DNA of 64,000 bases, taken from NCBI GenBank assembly GCA_011009095.1, contig VTPC01090882.1:62001-126000 (forward strand), read 5' to 3'. Shown here one piece after another: positions 12,166 to 23,320 of this stretch. The notes under the pieces are model-generated. The model was given only the letters and a program-made list of their open reading frames with translations, made no database searches and had not been told where the DNA came from. Every line of letters starts with the position of its first letter. Position 1 is the first letter of the stretch. The stretch is from Ignelater luminosus (taxonomy: Eukaryota; Arthropoda; Insecta; Coleoptera; Elateridae). A program made the translations under genes and the position numbers.

Positions 12166-14736
12166 AGTTATATGGCAACAATACTTAAGTTTTGTCGCAG
12201 TACATTGCTCAAAATAGCCGAGTGTCGGGCCTCATTTGCTTGGCTGGTCACTAGATCCCTGGTGTTCAAGAATCTAAATTATAAATTAAAAAAAAGATTT
12301 AAAGAGTTGCTAGGATTACTAATCGGTTTTAAGAAGAATTTTGAGATTTCATTACTTTCAGATGTAAAAACTGTGGGTGACACAGTCATGTGCATTACAA
12401 AATAGTGAGTTGTATAAATTTTATGATAAATTTAAGTTTTTTTTTTTTTCTAAACAAGCTGATTTTGATTCATATGTAAAGCACATTTTCAATATAGCGT
12501 TGAACCTCGATACTTTGGAAATGTCAACACAATAACTGTTTTAAACTTCAAATAAAGTTCAATCATACAGTGATAGTTAAATTGGGAATTTATAAAAACA
12601 AAATTGAAATTATATTAAATATGGTTTATCAACATTGATATTTAACAAGCCCTTTTAGCTATTTCATGTAATCGCATTATTGATTGTAATTTTAAAGTCT
12701 GGTATCAAACAGACAAATAAACAAACAAACAAAATGGAAAATATTAATAAAAGCACATTTTGCATAAATATTTAACAGGATAGAAAAATTATTACAATTT
12801 GTATTTGCTTATGTTTCACACGTAATAGTAATAATAACGCTCATAACAGATGCCATTAAAAGCAACACCATTGTTCAGGTAATCACAAGAGCGAGATGTT
12901 TTATGTGACACTACCGCTTTTATTACAGGTTTGTATTATTTCGTTTTCTAGTATTTGGTTATAAAAATCTCGTGCGTCTTTTTCTGTTGAAACCAGAACT
13001 AAAATGATCGTAACTACATATGTGGCGTTCGAGTGACTATAAAAATGCAATAAGATTTAGTCACAAAAATATTTTATTGCTCTATATGAATCAATTTTTA
13101 TACTTTTCTTTAAAATATTTTTGTTTTCCGACATGCATTCTCACTTTAACATACTTAAAAATGAAGTTATAGATGATGTAATAAATAAATAAAGAGAGTG
13201 TTTCTGAATGAAATGGTACGTTAACTTTTTCATGATATTAATGATTTCCACAAAGTGGTCAGAGTTTATGTACCAATAACTTTGACCTAAAAGAGTCATT
13301 TCCACGACTTTTTTCATTTAGTTTGATAGTTAAATTTGTCAAATTTCTATCAGCCGTTAAATACAACAAAAGCCAAATTAGAACAACCTAAGATAAGGAA
13401 ATTACAAATACTCGTCTTTAAATTTTCAAAAGGATCTTTCTCTTTTAAATAAAAAATTTGTTAAAATTTGCATAAGAAAAGTTGCAAATGAGAAGCAGCA
13501 CCAGAGAAAATAAGAAAACGCTAATCATAACGTCTCAGTGGTTGTGCATAGCTGTAAAAGCGTTAAAAAGCTATTATAATTTTAAATTAGCAAGATGAAC
13601 ATCGAAGCCTGAAACTAAAGCGCTGTAACCCTGTGTGCCGGCAATGAGCCGTGCAAATGCGGACTGACATGTCAACTGTAGTTAATATAGGTCGGTGCAA
13701 ACTTGGGAAAGTTGATGGTGCGTAAATTAACAGTAGAAAATGCAACCGATGAACAGGACTAATGCAAAGCGATTCGCACAATCACAACTTGACAGCTCTT
13801 TTGTTTATTGTACATACACGCGACCTGCTCGCGTAATGTGACATATATTTCAGTGTTCGAGTAACCACTAATTGGACACGTTTGTTAATTAAGCCACTTG
13901 TAGAATTCTAATTACAGAATGAAATAGGGGTTGTTTCAGGCCAAAGGTTTTCCTTTGTAAAATAGGAGCAATATTTTTTACTCTTTTTTTGCGTTTTTCG
14001 TTGCTTTTCGAGTATCTCGTTTAAATCAAACATAGATAGCTTCACGGACTGTTTTAAAAATAGTCGAGCGAATTAGCCACAAAATACGTCTGCACAAACA
14101 AACTTTTAATTTTTTACTTCAGTGAAATTGAATAGCTGACTAGCTTGTTATGATGTCGAAAATTATATTGCTATGAAGAACGCAAATATATACAATGAAC
14201 AACAATAAAATATCCACGAAATGTTTTTATATATTTTTTTATCAGTTGCAGATTTTAAGTTTGTGGTATGTAGAGAAATATATTATTATGGTAGCAAATA
14301 ACTTTAATCAATCCTGTCCTCTAAAAGTAAATACAGATGATGCCTCATTCGTATTCACGAAGCAAAAATGGTGTTTTTAAATTTAAATTACGTTGTTCAG
14401 ATTCAAACTCGGTTTTGCTTGTGGGTATCTACTCAATCACCAATCACCCATGGCATCCTCTTGGACATTTTCTAATAATTAAAATTGTAAGTTGTGCTTC
14501 TTAAAAGAAAATGAGATCAGGCAAAAGTAAAGATATTTAGATTGGAGTCAGTTTTTTTGTTCATAATATCGATCTTCTTAAAAGCCACTTATTTTGTGAT
14601 TTTGAAGACAGAAATGTAATCTAAAATTAACTAGGGTACACATACATTTTAGCCAAAAGCAGCTTGAAGAAAAATAAAAACCCTGCCAAAACGAGGTGAT
14701 CTTTAGAAAAACGTTTTTAATTTGCGCAGTATAACG
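12166..14736. other. AT-rich non-coding tract with one GC-richer block
   Basis: No gene recognised. The 83-codon open frame at 12,154-12,405 has no recognisable domain. The stretch 13,590-13,860 is richer in GC and CpG and contains no repeat I can match elsewhere in the window; it could be a conserved non-coding element, but only comparison with other genomes would show this. Confidence 0.5.
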
Positions 14737-14738
14737 TA

Positions 14739-14772
14739 GGGGAGACCGGGGATAGTTGACTAATTTTTTACT
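14739..14772. repeat. Left terminal inverted repeat of the pogo-type element
   Basis: Begins after TA at 14,737-14,738. The core gttgactaattttttac matches, inverted, the right end at 17,525-17,556. It is the expected binding site for the element's own N-terminal DNA-binding domain. Confidence 0.75.
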
Positions 14773-15346
14773 AAATCATACATATTTTTTGTGTTTTCAT
14801 ACATACAGACAATAAAACCGCATTAATGGACAGAAGAACTATTAAACTAATAAAAAAATATAAAATCTAGTTCATTATTCAATATAATGATCATGATTTA
14901 ATTCATTTTACAGAACACGAACTATATGCCCGGGGTAAGTAGACTTACATATCAATAAGCGACAAATTATGAGAAGAGTCAAGTAATAAAACATTTTTTC
15001 AATTTAATTGAGCTCTTTATTCAAAAACAATTTTAATCAGGTACAGACATATCTTATAAGTCTTTAACAAAACTATCAACTCTTAGTTTTTATTTAAACA
15101 TTTATTACTTATATTAATAAAACAGTTTTAAATTAACTTTTCTTGCGCTAGAAATTAATTGCACATTTTTATTGTTTTATTGATATAATAGTAATTGCTA
15201 AATACCTGTTTTTTGTATTTAAACTTAATTATCTATGTACTTGTTTTATCATCAAAAGTATAAATCATTTTGTTTAAACTAAACTCTTAATCAGTCTCAT
15301 ATTTATCTTTGTATACTTAAAAAAATACAAAAATACAGACAAGTTA

Positions 15347-17424
15347 TCAGTCTTCAATATCAGAAATACAATGTTTGCATTCAAAAAACATTAGATTGCC
15401 TCTTGCACATTTGGAATGAGCCCATAACTTACAGGTTATGCACTGAATCCATTGTTCGCCAGGAACACTATCGGCGTAGGATTCAGTGCACTCTAAACAA
15501 ATCGTGCTCTCGTCATCTGAATCCACAGCATTATCATTTTCATCGACGGTGTCATCAGCAACATTCATCTCATTTACTTTATCCGTTCCTTTCCCATTAC
15601 CCTTTCCTTTTCCTTTACCCTTTCCTTTTCCTTTGCCCTTTCCTTTTCCTTTTTCTATTCTGTTTTTTGTATCTGTTTTTTCTTCTTAAAAGTTTCTCTT
15701 TTGTTTTTCATATCTATAAAATTTAGTTTTTCAGGACTGTCTGTATATATAGTACTTCTACGTTTCCGAATATTTCTTTTATTATCTAAAAGTGGCGCCG
15801 CTTTTGGAAAGGGTCTTAGCTCTTCAAGTGTTGCTGATGAAGTTGAGGCCAGGTTTAGATTGTATAAAGATGGGGGCACATTTGCTTCTGGAGGATGTAC
15901 GTTTTCTTGTGTTTTGAGGTTTTCTCTCAGTTCCGCTTCATATACAGAATTTAATGTTTCGTCCAAAAGAGAAGGTGACTCACATTCGGTACTCAAAGAT
16001 CTTGTAGGAGAGGGCATTGTGTTAGTAATCTGATCTGTATTTACAGATGAACATTGCGGTGCCAGAGTGTGAGTTTCGGTTACGGTATGGTGATCAGGAA
16101 TTGGAACCTCTTCGACATTAGACAATCGATATAACAGCAACTGTGCTCACATCACATTCTGAAGAATTACCAACGTCATGGGAATTAGGCATCGGCCTAT
16201 CTGTCACATAAGAACCACTAAACTCGGAGTCAGGAAAAATGTTTTCATTCAATGGTGAAATCCCGGATACTCTGAATCCTGATTGAATATTTTCAATTGT
16301 AGCAGCCAATGGTAGTGACGTTTTAAGTAGCTCCGGTATATCATAAATTGTAATAGTTTTTCCCGGGTTACTAGCCAGCCAGATCTGTCAAGAGGTTGTA
16401 GCTTGTGGCTACAATGTGGAGGGAATGATAAAACTGTCACGCAATTAGCTTTAAAGTAATCCAACGCTTCGATTGAAAAATGAGAGTCATGGTTATCCAA
16501 CAACAAAAGTACAGGTTTTTCTTTACTGGGTTTAACATGTTGCACGAAATGTTTGGCGTACTTTATGAAGTTCTCTTCTTTCATCCAGCCAGACGGATTA
16601 GCATCACCTTCACATCCTATAGGGCCACCTCTAACAAAATGGGACTTGTAATGTACGCGTGGAAATACAAGAAATGGTGGTACCATATTTCCAAGAGCTG
16701 AAACAGCTACTGCAACTGTCATCAGTGTACCCCTTTCAGCAGATGTCATTTTACCCAGACTTTTAATACCACGTCGAGCTATTATTCTATTAGGTACTTG
16801 CACGGTTGTAATACCTGTTTCATCAACGTTCCAGATATCACCGGGGCTTAGATTTAAACGTTGGTAAACAGTGGTTAAATTAGCGAAGAACATACTGACG
16901 TTATATTTGTTGAATGATGTAGCTCTTGAAAGGCTTGTTGCTTGAGGTGTCCTGATGAATAAAGAAGGATGACGTTTGAGAAACGAGCCCAACCAATCTT
17001 CACCAGCTAACAATTTTGTTCTCCAAGAATCAGGCATAGCTTTGTTACTTTTTATGGCGAACTGATATGCTAATTTTCAAGTCTCATATGGCGTCGATCC
17101 ATAATAAATATCAGCGGCTTTCTTTAACTAACTTGCTAAAGCTTCTTCTTCTACATCAGTGAAAACTTGCCTATTTTTGATATATCCCACTGAGTCCAAG
17201 GTTAATTCTGCTCTCGTCAAGTTCGGGTTACGTTCAAACTTCTCCTTTAGTTTCGCCACATAACGATGTAATGTCTTATAGGGAATGTCATATTGTTTTG
17301 AAGTTGCTTTAATGCTTTTGTTGTCAAAAATGATTAGATGACAAGCTCTTTCTACGACATCTTTTGGTGTATCAGCTCGTTCAGTCTTTCTTTTATAGGT
17401 CCTCATTGTACTGTAACAAAACAA
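15347..17424 (-). pseudogene. pogo-type DDE transposase with PHD-like C-terminal finger, broken
   Basis: Would cut and paste the element between TA sites in the nucleus. From the N-terminus (17,424): a pipsqueak/CENP-B-like helix-turn-helix (KATSKQYDIPYKTLHRYVAK), then after a frame break the DDE core with NVDETGI, LLLLDNHDSH and HKLQPLD carrying the three acidic residues. Just after QPLD a stretch of roughly 25 codons appears to be deleted; the family sequence resumes in another frame with PGKTITIYDIPELLKTSLP and GFRVSGISPLNENIF. A Ser/Thr-rich linker follows, then a frameshift, a Lys-Gly repeat (15,575-15,655) and a CxxC...CxxC...HxxC...CxxC PHD-like finger (15,360-15,500). At least three frame breaks make it non-functional. 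A similar finger occurs in many pogo-like insect transposases. Confidence 0.88.
15570..15660. repeat. Short (aaaggg)-type repeat coding a Lys-Gly linker
   Basis: Plus strand cctttccttttcctttaccc and variants, reading KGKGKG on the minus strand between the transposase linker and the PHD-like finger. Slippage here probably explains the adjacent frameshift. Confidence 0.8.
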
Positions 17425-17524
17425 TTAATATACCTATTGAAAATCGAATAAAAGGCTCATTTACGAGATATTTTAAACTCCAAATTTTATTGGGGGTTGG
17501 TTGACTAACTATTCAACCAGCCCC

Positions 17525-17556
17525 GTAAGAAATTAGTCTACCAACCCCAGACGCCA
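17525..17556. repeat. Right terminal inverted repeat of the pogo-type element
   Basis: The reverse complement reads ggggttggtagactaatttc, matching the left end core. A subterminal, oppositely oriented variant lies about 30 bp inward at 17,494-17,512. Confidence 0.75.
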
Positions 17557-18199
17557 TTTTAAGTTTCGATGGCATGGCTAACCTAAACACTGCCATCGAC
17601 TTAAGAAATAATACATGAAATATGATTAATATGCACTCATGAAACACTCTGACTAATAGACAAATGGTTAACATAAAATGTGTAGAGATTGTGAACGCGT
17701 CATAATTAGAATAAAATTATAAACCAACCACTTTCGTTAATTAAAAAACGAATCAGCGATTAGTTGAGCAAAGAGATGATTTTGATTTGATATTTGTGAA
17801 GACATTAAATGTTTAATTGCAAGAACACCACTTAGTTTTTTAAATTAAATGGTAAATCCAGAAACTCACCGTAGATTTGTTATCCTTGACAAATAAATCA
17901 AAAGTCCAATTCGAAAATCAAGAGATGCTTTACTTTTCTATTAAACTTGTAAATGTACAAAATCAAATGTGATATTCCTTTTTTATGAAATATGATGATG
18001 CCATCGATAATCTTGATATAAGATTAACGTGAAAAAACAAATAATTCAATGATGCCGTCTAAAAAAATTTAACAAAAAAATTAGTAATTTCTACAACTTT
18101 CATTTTTAAACACTAGCTACCATTAATTATCAATCGAACATGACGGAATTTTACGTATATTTCATAAAATTTACGTATGCAGAAAAACCTCTCCCAACT
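17557..18199. other. AT-rich non-coding spacer
   Basis: Between the pogo-type element and the second LINE. I see no gene or repeat here. Confidence 0.6.
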
Positions 18200-18329
18200 T
18201 TCATTAAGACTTTCCGTAATACAATCCGCTGCAAGCGTCGCAAAGGTGTGTACAAATATTCAGAGCCTTGGTATACTTTGGAAATTTTTTTTTTCCAAAA
18301 GAAGAATGTTTGCAGTCATGAGCCGGAAT

Positions 18330-19639
18330 ACTGCTCTTTGGAATAATTGCTTTGATGATACCAGTCCTTGATGTGTTTCAACCAAGAGATATTTCGAGTT
18401 CTGCACAATGTGTCCTAAATACTTCAACTTATATGCCTGTATGGTCTCAACATATTCTTCTTTTTCTGCGTTTTTCCCAGTACTCGTCTGTTGCTGATCC
18501 TATCGACCCAGAAAGCATAGCACATTCGGCGGTACGTCCACATTTGGAAGGCTTCAGTTCTTCTTAATGCTTCTTTGGTTAATGTTAATCTCCGCACCCT
18601 AAAACAAGACTAAAAATATTTAGCATCTAAGTAGCCTGATTACACGTGCTTTTTCGATACGTGTCTTAAATAGCAAAAATGGGGTACGTTTTCTATTGGA
18701 TCATTGTTGTTGTGTAGACATGTAGGGGATGTTGGGAATCCTAATCACTATAATAGCTTTAGTCTTTTTATCATTCATTTTGAGACCATAATTATGCTGC
18801 AGTGATACGTGAGACTGCAGTCAGCATTGTTTGCAGTTCAAGTTCTGATTCTGCTACTAGCACAGTGTCATCGGCAGAGCAAATTGTTATCTTCTTCTTT
18901 CTTCTTTTAGAATTATTCCCATGCTCTTTCTATTTATTTCTTTTTAAATAACACAACCTTGTCTCACTCCTTGTTGAATTTCAATTTCTTGCGTGCTGTT
19001 CCCGTCTATTCTTATGTGTGCTTTCTGGTGTTTATAAACGAGTAAATTTTCAATGATTCGGATGTTGGCGTTATCAATTTGTAGTCGTTTAAACACTTTC
19101 AATAACTTTTCGTGTTTTTAAGGCATTTTCATCGTATGTGTTTTTGTTAACATCGTGATAGATGGACCTTGCATTAAGAACAAAAGTTTCCGTGTGCTCA
19201 ATGCATCTCAAAGCCCAGATTGCTGCTCAGATAAAGATTCTTCAAATTCTGCCGTGTATAACTTTCAGGAAGGTCTTCATAGTTTGGCTCATTAAACTAA
19301 TTGTGCGATAATTTTTACATATTTCTGGACTATTGCCTTTTGGGAATACCACGAACGTCGAGCGCAACCATTATTTTGGTAGTATTTCTGTTCTGTATAC
19401 ACTATTGAAAAGGTCCACTAATACCGAGATGGTTCCGGCGCCTTGTCTGCCTTTGTGTTGCTTATGGTTTTTGTTCCTTCTTCTTTTATTTCAAGAATTT
19501 TATTTTCATAAACTTTTACAGGTTCTAGAACTCTACTTCCAACTCTAAACAGTTCTACCGTGTGCAGTTTCCATTCTGTTAATTTTCCTTCCGCAGATAT
19601 TAAAATTTTTTTTGCAGAATTTATTAATAGGTTTCCCCT
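18330..19639 (-). pseudogene. LINE copy 2 reverse transcriptase and C-terminus, broken
   Basis: Polymerase of the split LINE. Starting next to the mariner at 19,639 the minus strand reads LINSAKKILISAEGKLTEWK (linker of the family), KADKAPEPS (KAxGxDG-like motif), EIEIQQGVRQGCV near 18,985-18,950 (the conserved QxGVRQGC), and CSADDTVLVAESELELQTML near 18,880 holding the intact catalytic ADD. The C-terminal region near 18,560-18,500 reads TEAFQMWTYRRMCYAFWVDR, the EAFEMWCYRRML block typical of these proteins. Several stops and frameshifts are present. Confidence 0.82.
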
Positions 19640-19689
19640 TATCGTACGAGGGGCGGTTAATAATTAGTCGACCTACAACTTTTTTCAGC

Positions 19690-20653
19690 AAAACACATTT
19701 AATTTCTCAAAATAATCTCCTATAAGTTCTATACATCTCGTTCAACGTTCAACTTTTGATGCCCTCCGAAAAATTTGATTTTTGGAAGTCCTCAAAATAG
19801 GCCTCTGTTTCAGCGATGACCTCATTCAACCCAAATGTCTTACCACCGAGCCATTTCTTCAAGTTTGGGAATAAATGATAGTCGGATGGGACAAATCAGG
19901 GAAATATAATGGATGAGGAACCAATTCGTAACGCAATTCATGCGTTGTCCTGGTGAAAGAGCACTTTCTTTTTTGACAAAAGCAGTCGCTTTCGCTTCAA
20001 ATCTGCGTCGAATCGGTCTAACAGCTCTGCATAATATACTCCCGTGATGGATTTGCCTTTTTCAAGGTATTGAATGTAAATTATACCTGTTGCATCCCAA
20101 AAAGCTGTGGCCATGATCTTGTTTGCCGACAAACACATCTTGGCTTTCTTCGGCCTTGATTCGCCAGAAGCTGTCCACTGTTTTCAACTGCTCTTGATCT
20201 CTGATCTGTTGTAATGAATCCATATTTCGTCCACGGTTACGAAACGGCATAAGAAGTCCTTGTTATCGCAATAGGACATGGCCAAATACTTCTTCGAAAT
20301 GGTCAGACGGTCGCGTTTGTTGTTGGTATCTGACAGAGAGCTTCCGCATTCAAAAATATTCATGCACAACGTTCAGTGCCTGTTCGGTTGAGATATCCAC
20401 AGTCTTAGCTATCTCGCACTTAGTCACTCGTCAATCATCAATTATAATTCCATCAATTTTATCGACCATTTTTGGCGTGGTGACCTCGTTTGGACAGCCT
20501 GTACACTTATCATCAAAAATGCTCGTACGATCGCGTTTAAGTTCAGCTGTCTAATATTTTATTGTTGATAGCGAATGCGTAGAGTCCCCATAAACATCGA
20601 TCAATTCAGTGTTGATCTCATTATTGAATTTTAAAATTCTACTCCGTTCCATC
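19690..20653 (-). pseudogene. Mariner transposase, broken (DD34D type)
   Basis: Starts MERSRILKFNNEINTE at 20,653. Recognisable pieces on the minus strand: a helix-turn-helix region with in-frame stops, FVTVDEIWIHY (first catalytic Asp, with family ETW changed to EIW), MATAFWDATGIIYIQYLEKG, LLSKKKVLFHQDNA (second Asp), a short deletion, then PSDYHLFPNLKKWLGGKTFG (third Asp) and VIAETEAYFEDF. The length and motif order match mariner transposases of about 345 residues. Stops, a deletion and frameshifts make it inactive. Confidence 0.85.
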
Positions 20654-20945
20654 GTGTCTAAAATATCTTTGATGATTCAGGGTTTTCAGAAGCTTTCTTT
20701 TCTGATTTTAGAGTCTAATAGTTGATTGCTCGTACGATCGCGTTTAAGTTCAGCTGTCTAATATTTTATTGTTGATAGCGAATGCGTAGAGTCCCCATAA
20801 ACATCGATCAATTCAGTGTTGATCTCATTNNNNNNNNNNGTTGAATTTTAAAATTCTACTCCGTTCCATCGTGTCTAAAATATCTTTGATGATTCAGGGT
20901 TTTCAGAAGCTTTCTTTTCTGATTTTAGAGTCTAATAGTTGATTG
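20521..20945. repeat. 207-bp direct duplication next to an assembly gap
   Basis: The block 20,521-20,727 is repeated at 20,728-20,945, essentially without differences, and the second copy is interrupted by the N run. The block covers the 5' leader and first codons of the mariner remnant. Near-identity plus the gap suggests an assembly join of overlapping contig ends rather than a real duplication. Confidence 0.85.
20830..20839. other. Assembly gap of ten N
   Basis: Ten ambiguous bases fall inside the second copy of the 207-bp duplication. The true distance and sequence across it are unknown. Confidence 0.99.
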
Positions 20946-21790
20946 TAAGATTGTCCATTTTTCTTATACATCTCAATCGTATTTACAGTTCTTTTTTAGG
21001 CTGTTATTAAGAAGTTCAGTTGCTTTTGCATGTATTTCAGTTGTTTTAAGTTTTTCTAGGTCTAACTTTTTTTGTCATTGGTTTTTGTGCTCTTCGCAGT
21101 ATGTAGTTGTGGCCCGACGCCCGCATCTGCCCCAAGATGTCTTTACCGATTTGAAAGCGTTATAAAATCGCTTGTGGACTATATAATCGATTGAGTTTCA
21201 AACTATGTGTTCAAGAGCATTTGCAGGCGATCGCCAATCTTCTTTTCGGCAGTTAGTAACATGTATTCATTGTGGTTAGTTTTTGTTCCAAACAGAATTG
21301 TATCATTCTTTCTCCTCTCTCATTTTTGCTCCTTAGTCTGTAATCTCTAACTATATCTTGGCGCCTCTCGTTTCTAACTTTGGCGTTCAAATTTCCCAAT
21401 ATTATGTTCAAATCATGATTTTTTGTTCGTTGGATAATTGTTTCTAACTGATGGTAGAAAGTTTCTATGACTTATTTGCAGCTCTCCGCAGTTAGTGCGT
21501 ACGCCTCTATGATACTGACTGGAATAAATTCCTTTACATACCGTTTTAACTTCGCAAAGGCTATTATTGCCACCCCATTTTCGTTTTGTGCCCCACTACC
21601 TCCTGAGTAGTAAACGGCTTTACTCTCGTCTGTAATTATTCTTCCACTATTTAGCCATCGCGCTTCGTTCAGCCCAAGAATGTCTACTTATATGTAAACA
21701 GTGCATTTCCTTTATTGTGTTGTGAGGTTTTTCAGCTTGAAATAGGATTCTTATATTCCAAGTAGCTATCCTAGCAGGCTGGAAGATTCT
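20946..21790 (-). pseudogene. LINE copy 2 endonuclease domain, broken
   Basis: APE-type endonuclease. The minus strand reads ATWNIRILFQAEK (family ATWNVRTLYQAGK), then DILGLNEARW holding the catalytic Glu, then TDESKAVYYSGGSGAQNENG, GVAIIAFAKLKRYVKEF, and HDLNIILGNLNAKVRNERRQ where the family has GDFNAKVG. The conserved words fall in more than one frame, so it is frameshifted, and GDFN has become GNLN. It is much better preserved than copy 1. The domain ends where the mariner remnant begins. Confidence 0.82.
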
Positions 21791-22110
21791 TAGCACCTTA
21801 GGAAACATTTAAATCTTGCCCAAGACTCAAGACTGTTTCTTTTGGTTGCCTACCATGATTGTTTCTAAAGAATTTTAAGCATGTGGTAGTTTTTCGTTGC
21901 TGTCTACATTATTTAACAGCCGCTCCTAACCTAGAGATTAGACGCTGTTTGCAGTCGACCTCTTTGGATCAGACGCTGCGTGCTAGTTTGGCCCACCCGG
22001 GTATTTCGTTTCCTCGGTACCACTAACATCTGGGAGGCATTTCCCTATTCGCCACCTGGGGAGGCGCTTGATGGGGGACTAGCAACCCTACACGGGTTGA
22101 TAAATCGGTA

Positions 22111-22629
22111 AAACAAGACTCATTTCATATTCACAAAGCTGTTTACTGTTGATTTGAACACTGCTAACTGCATAACCGACCTCGAAATCGTTAAAAAGCA
22201 GCGCGTCTTTGGTGATCAAACTCACTTACTGTTACTTGTGACTACAATACGTAGCTCATCAAAAACGTGTTCTGACTTTTCAGTTGATAGCGTTGAGCGA
22301 AGGTTTATTTAAATAATTCTACTTTTATGTTTCAATAAATGTGATACTCTGGAATCTACATAGTAGACATCAGACATCATCTTGGAGAAAATTTAAAAAA
22401 CTAATTATGAGCGTATGGTGCTTGGGTTTTCCGTGTAGTGCACGTTCCATCCATCCATCCATACACGGAGTTATAGAAATTGGACCTTTGTCATTATCAG
22501 TATTATAAATCCTGAAACCTGTCTAATACCCTAGAGCCATAAAGGCTTATTGTACTTCCCCAGTTAGTTTTTGGATAGTTTTAGCTCCAGTCTAACAACC
22601 TTGTGTTTTCAAGCTTAATCGAGTGGAGA
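22111..22629. other. Non-coding spacer with a CCAT microsatellite
   Basis: Contains four CCAT units at 22,447-22,462 and the first member of a direct repeat (see 22,330-23,320). No gene seen. Confidence 0.55.
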
Positions 22630-23320
22630 CTAAAGTCCTTCGGTTCTATTATAGCAGATCCACATAGTTGTTTCGATATCTTCCCAGCATAATCTGCAGT
22701 CCAGATCACCAACTGGATTTCTACTGAAACAGTAATCTTTCTTGTACCTGATCAGCAATTCGTAGCAAATTATATGTATATCGCTAAGGGTTCTTGCATT
22801 TAATAATGACACATAAGGTCTGTTTTCAACGACGCTGAATTGTTAAATCGGAACTGAGGACTTTTAGATAAACTAAATTATCTAACAAAGTTCGACTAAG
22901 ATTTAAAATATCTCTTGATGTTTTATGCGTGCTTTGAAAATTGTAGTACTGCCATAATTCAATAAATGGAACACGGCGAGCACTACTGGTGGGTTCTTCG
23001 GGGCTAACTACTATATTTTCTAGGATGTAACTCTTTTTTTGTCTAGTGGTTTGATGAAATTGTTTGATTACTAACATCATCAAGAGAGTCTTCACCTATC
23101 AAACAATTTGGGTCTATAAACGATGACACAGTTTTTAATGAAAGTATTATTTAAAGAATTGACCAATGATAACACTTCCATGCTATCTAATTCTACTTTT
23201 AGCTTCCGAATTTTAGCTATGAGATTGAAAGAAAGTTTCAACAAACGTGATACGCTAGAATCTCCATAAGTAATAAAACAAACACTCCATCATCTTGGAG
23301 AAAACGTTGAAAGATTTAGT
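22330..23320. repeat. Direct repeat pair flanking a retroelement remnant
   Basis: The stretch 22,330-22,400 resembles 23,235-23,320: tttcaataaatgtgatactc against tttcaacaaacgtgatacgc, then ggaatctacat against gaatctccat, then catcatcttggagaaaa in both. The copies lie about 0.9 kb apart in the same orientation and flank the fragment at 22,630-23,095. They could be duplicated tails of related insertions. Confidence 0.5.
22630..23095 (-). pseudogene. Possible retroelement C-terminal fragment
   Basis: Two minus-strand open stretches (23,095-22,826 and 22,812-22,630). The second holds DLDCRLCWEDIETTMWI, which resembles the CRxCxEExETxxHI zinc-knuckle block that closes many LINE polyproteins after the RNase H region; the final His is replaced. 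The rest is not recognisable. This is a tentative call that rests on one motif. Confidence 0.35.

Larger units (their letters stand above)
14737..17556 (-). mobile_element. pogo-type DNA transposon, decayed, with terminal inverted repeats
   Basis: A 2.8-kb element of the pogo branch of Tc1/mariner. The left end is TA then ggggagaccggggatagttg (14,739 on). The right end, read on the minus strand, is tctggggttggtagactaat followed by ttcttac; the two ends match over about 24-28 bp with a few differences. Variants of the end motif recur just inside: ggggttggttgactaac at 17,496 and cccggggtaagtagact at 14,930. The left TA fits a TA target site; the right TA is a few bases off, as expected after decay. 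The transposase gene fills the interior on the minus strand. Confidence 0.82.
19640..20945 (-). mobile_element. Decayed mariner inserted in LINE copy 2
   Basis: A minus-strand mariner remnant interrupts the LINE between its endonuclease and reverse transcriptase. The low-coordinate end begins after TA with tcgtacgaggggcggttaat at 19,642, a plausible terminal repeat. I could not find its inverted partner at the other end, where sequence is disturbed by an assembly gap and duplication. It is unlike the intact mariner at 47,860 in sequence, so it is a separate family. Confidence 0.75.
18200..22110 (-). mobile_element. RTE-like LINE (copy 2), split by a mariner insertion
   Basis: Minus-strand LINE with endonuclease at about 21,790-20,946, an inserted mariner at 20,945-19,640, the reverse transcriptase at about 19,639-18,800 and the C-terminal region at 18,600-18,330. 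A GC-richer leader at 21,900-22,110 (on minus: ggttgctagtcccccatcaa, later aaatacccgggtgggccaaa) fits the 5' end region of such elements. Stops and frameshifts are frequent. The 3' boundary is not sharp. Confidence 0.82.

Noticed and set aside
15403..16033. Plus-strand open frames over the pogo-type element, including a Phe/Pro-rich repeat
   Set aside because: They are shadows of the minus-strand transposase linker and Lys-Gly repeat.
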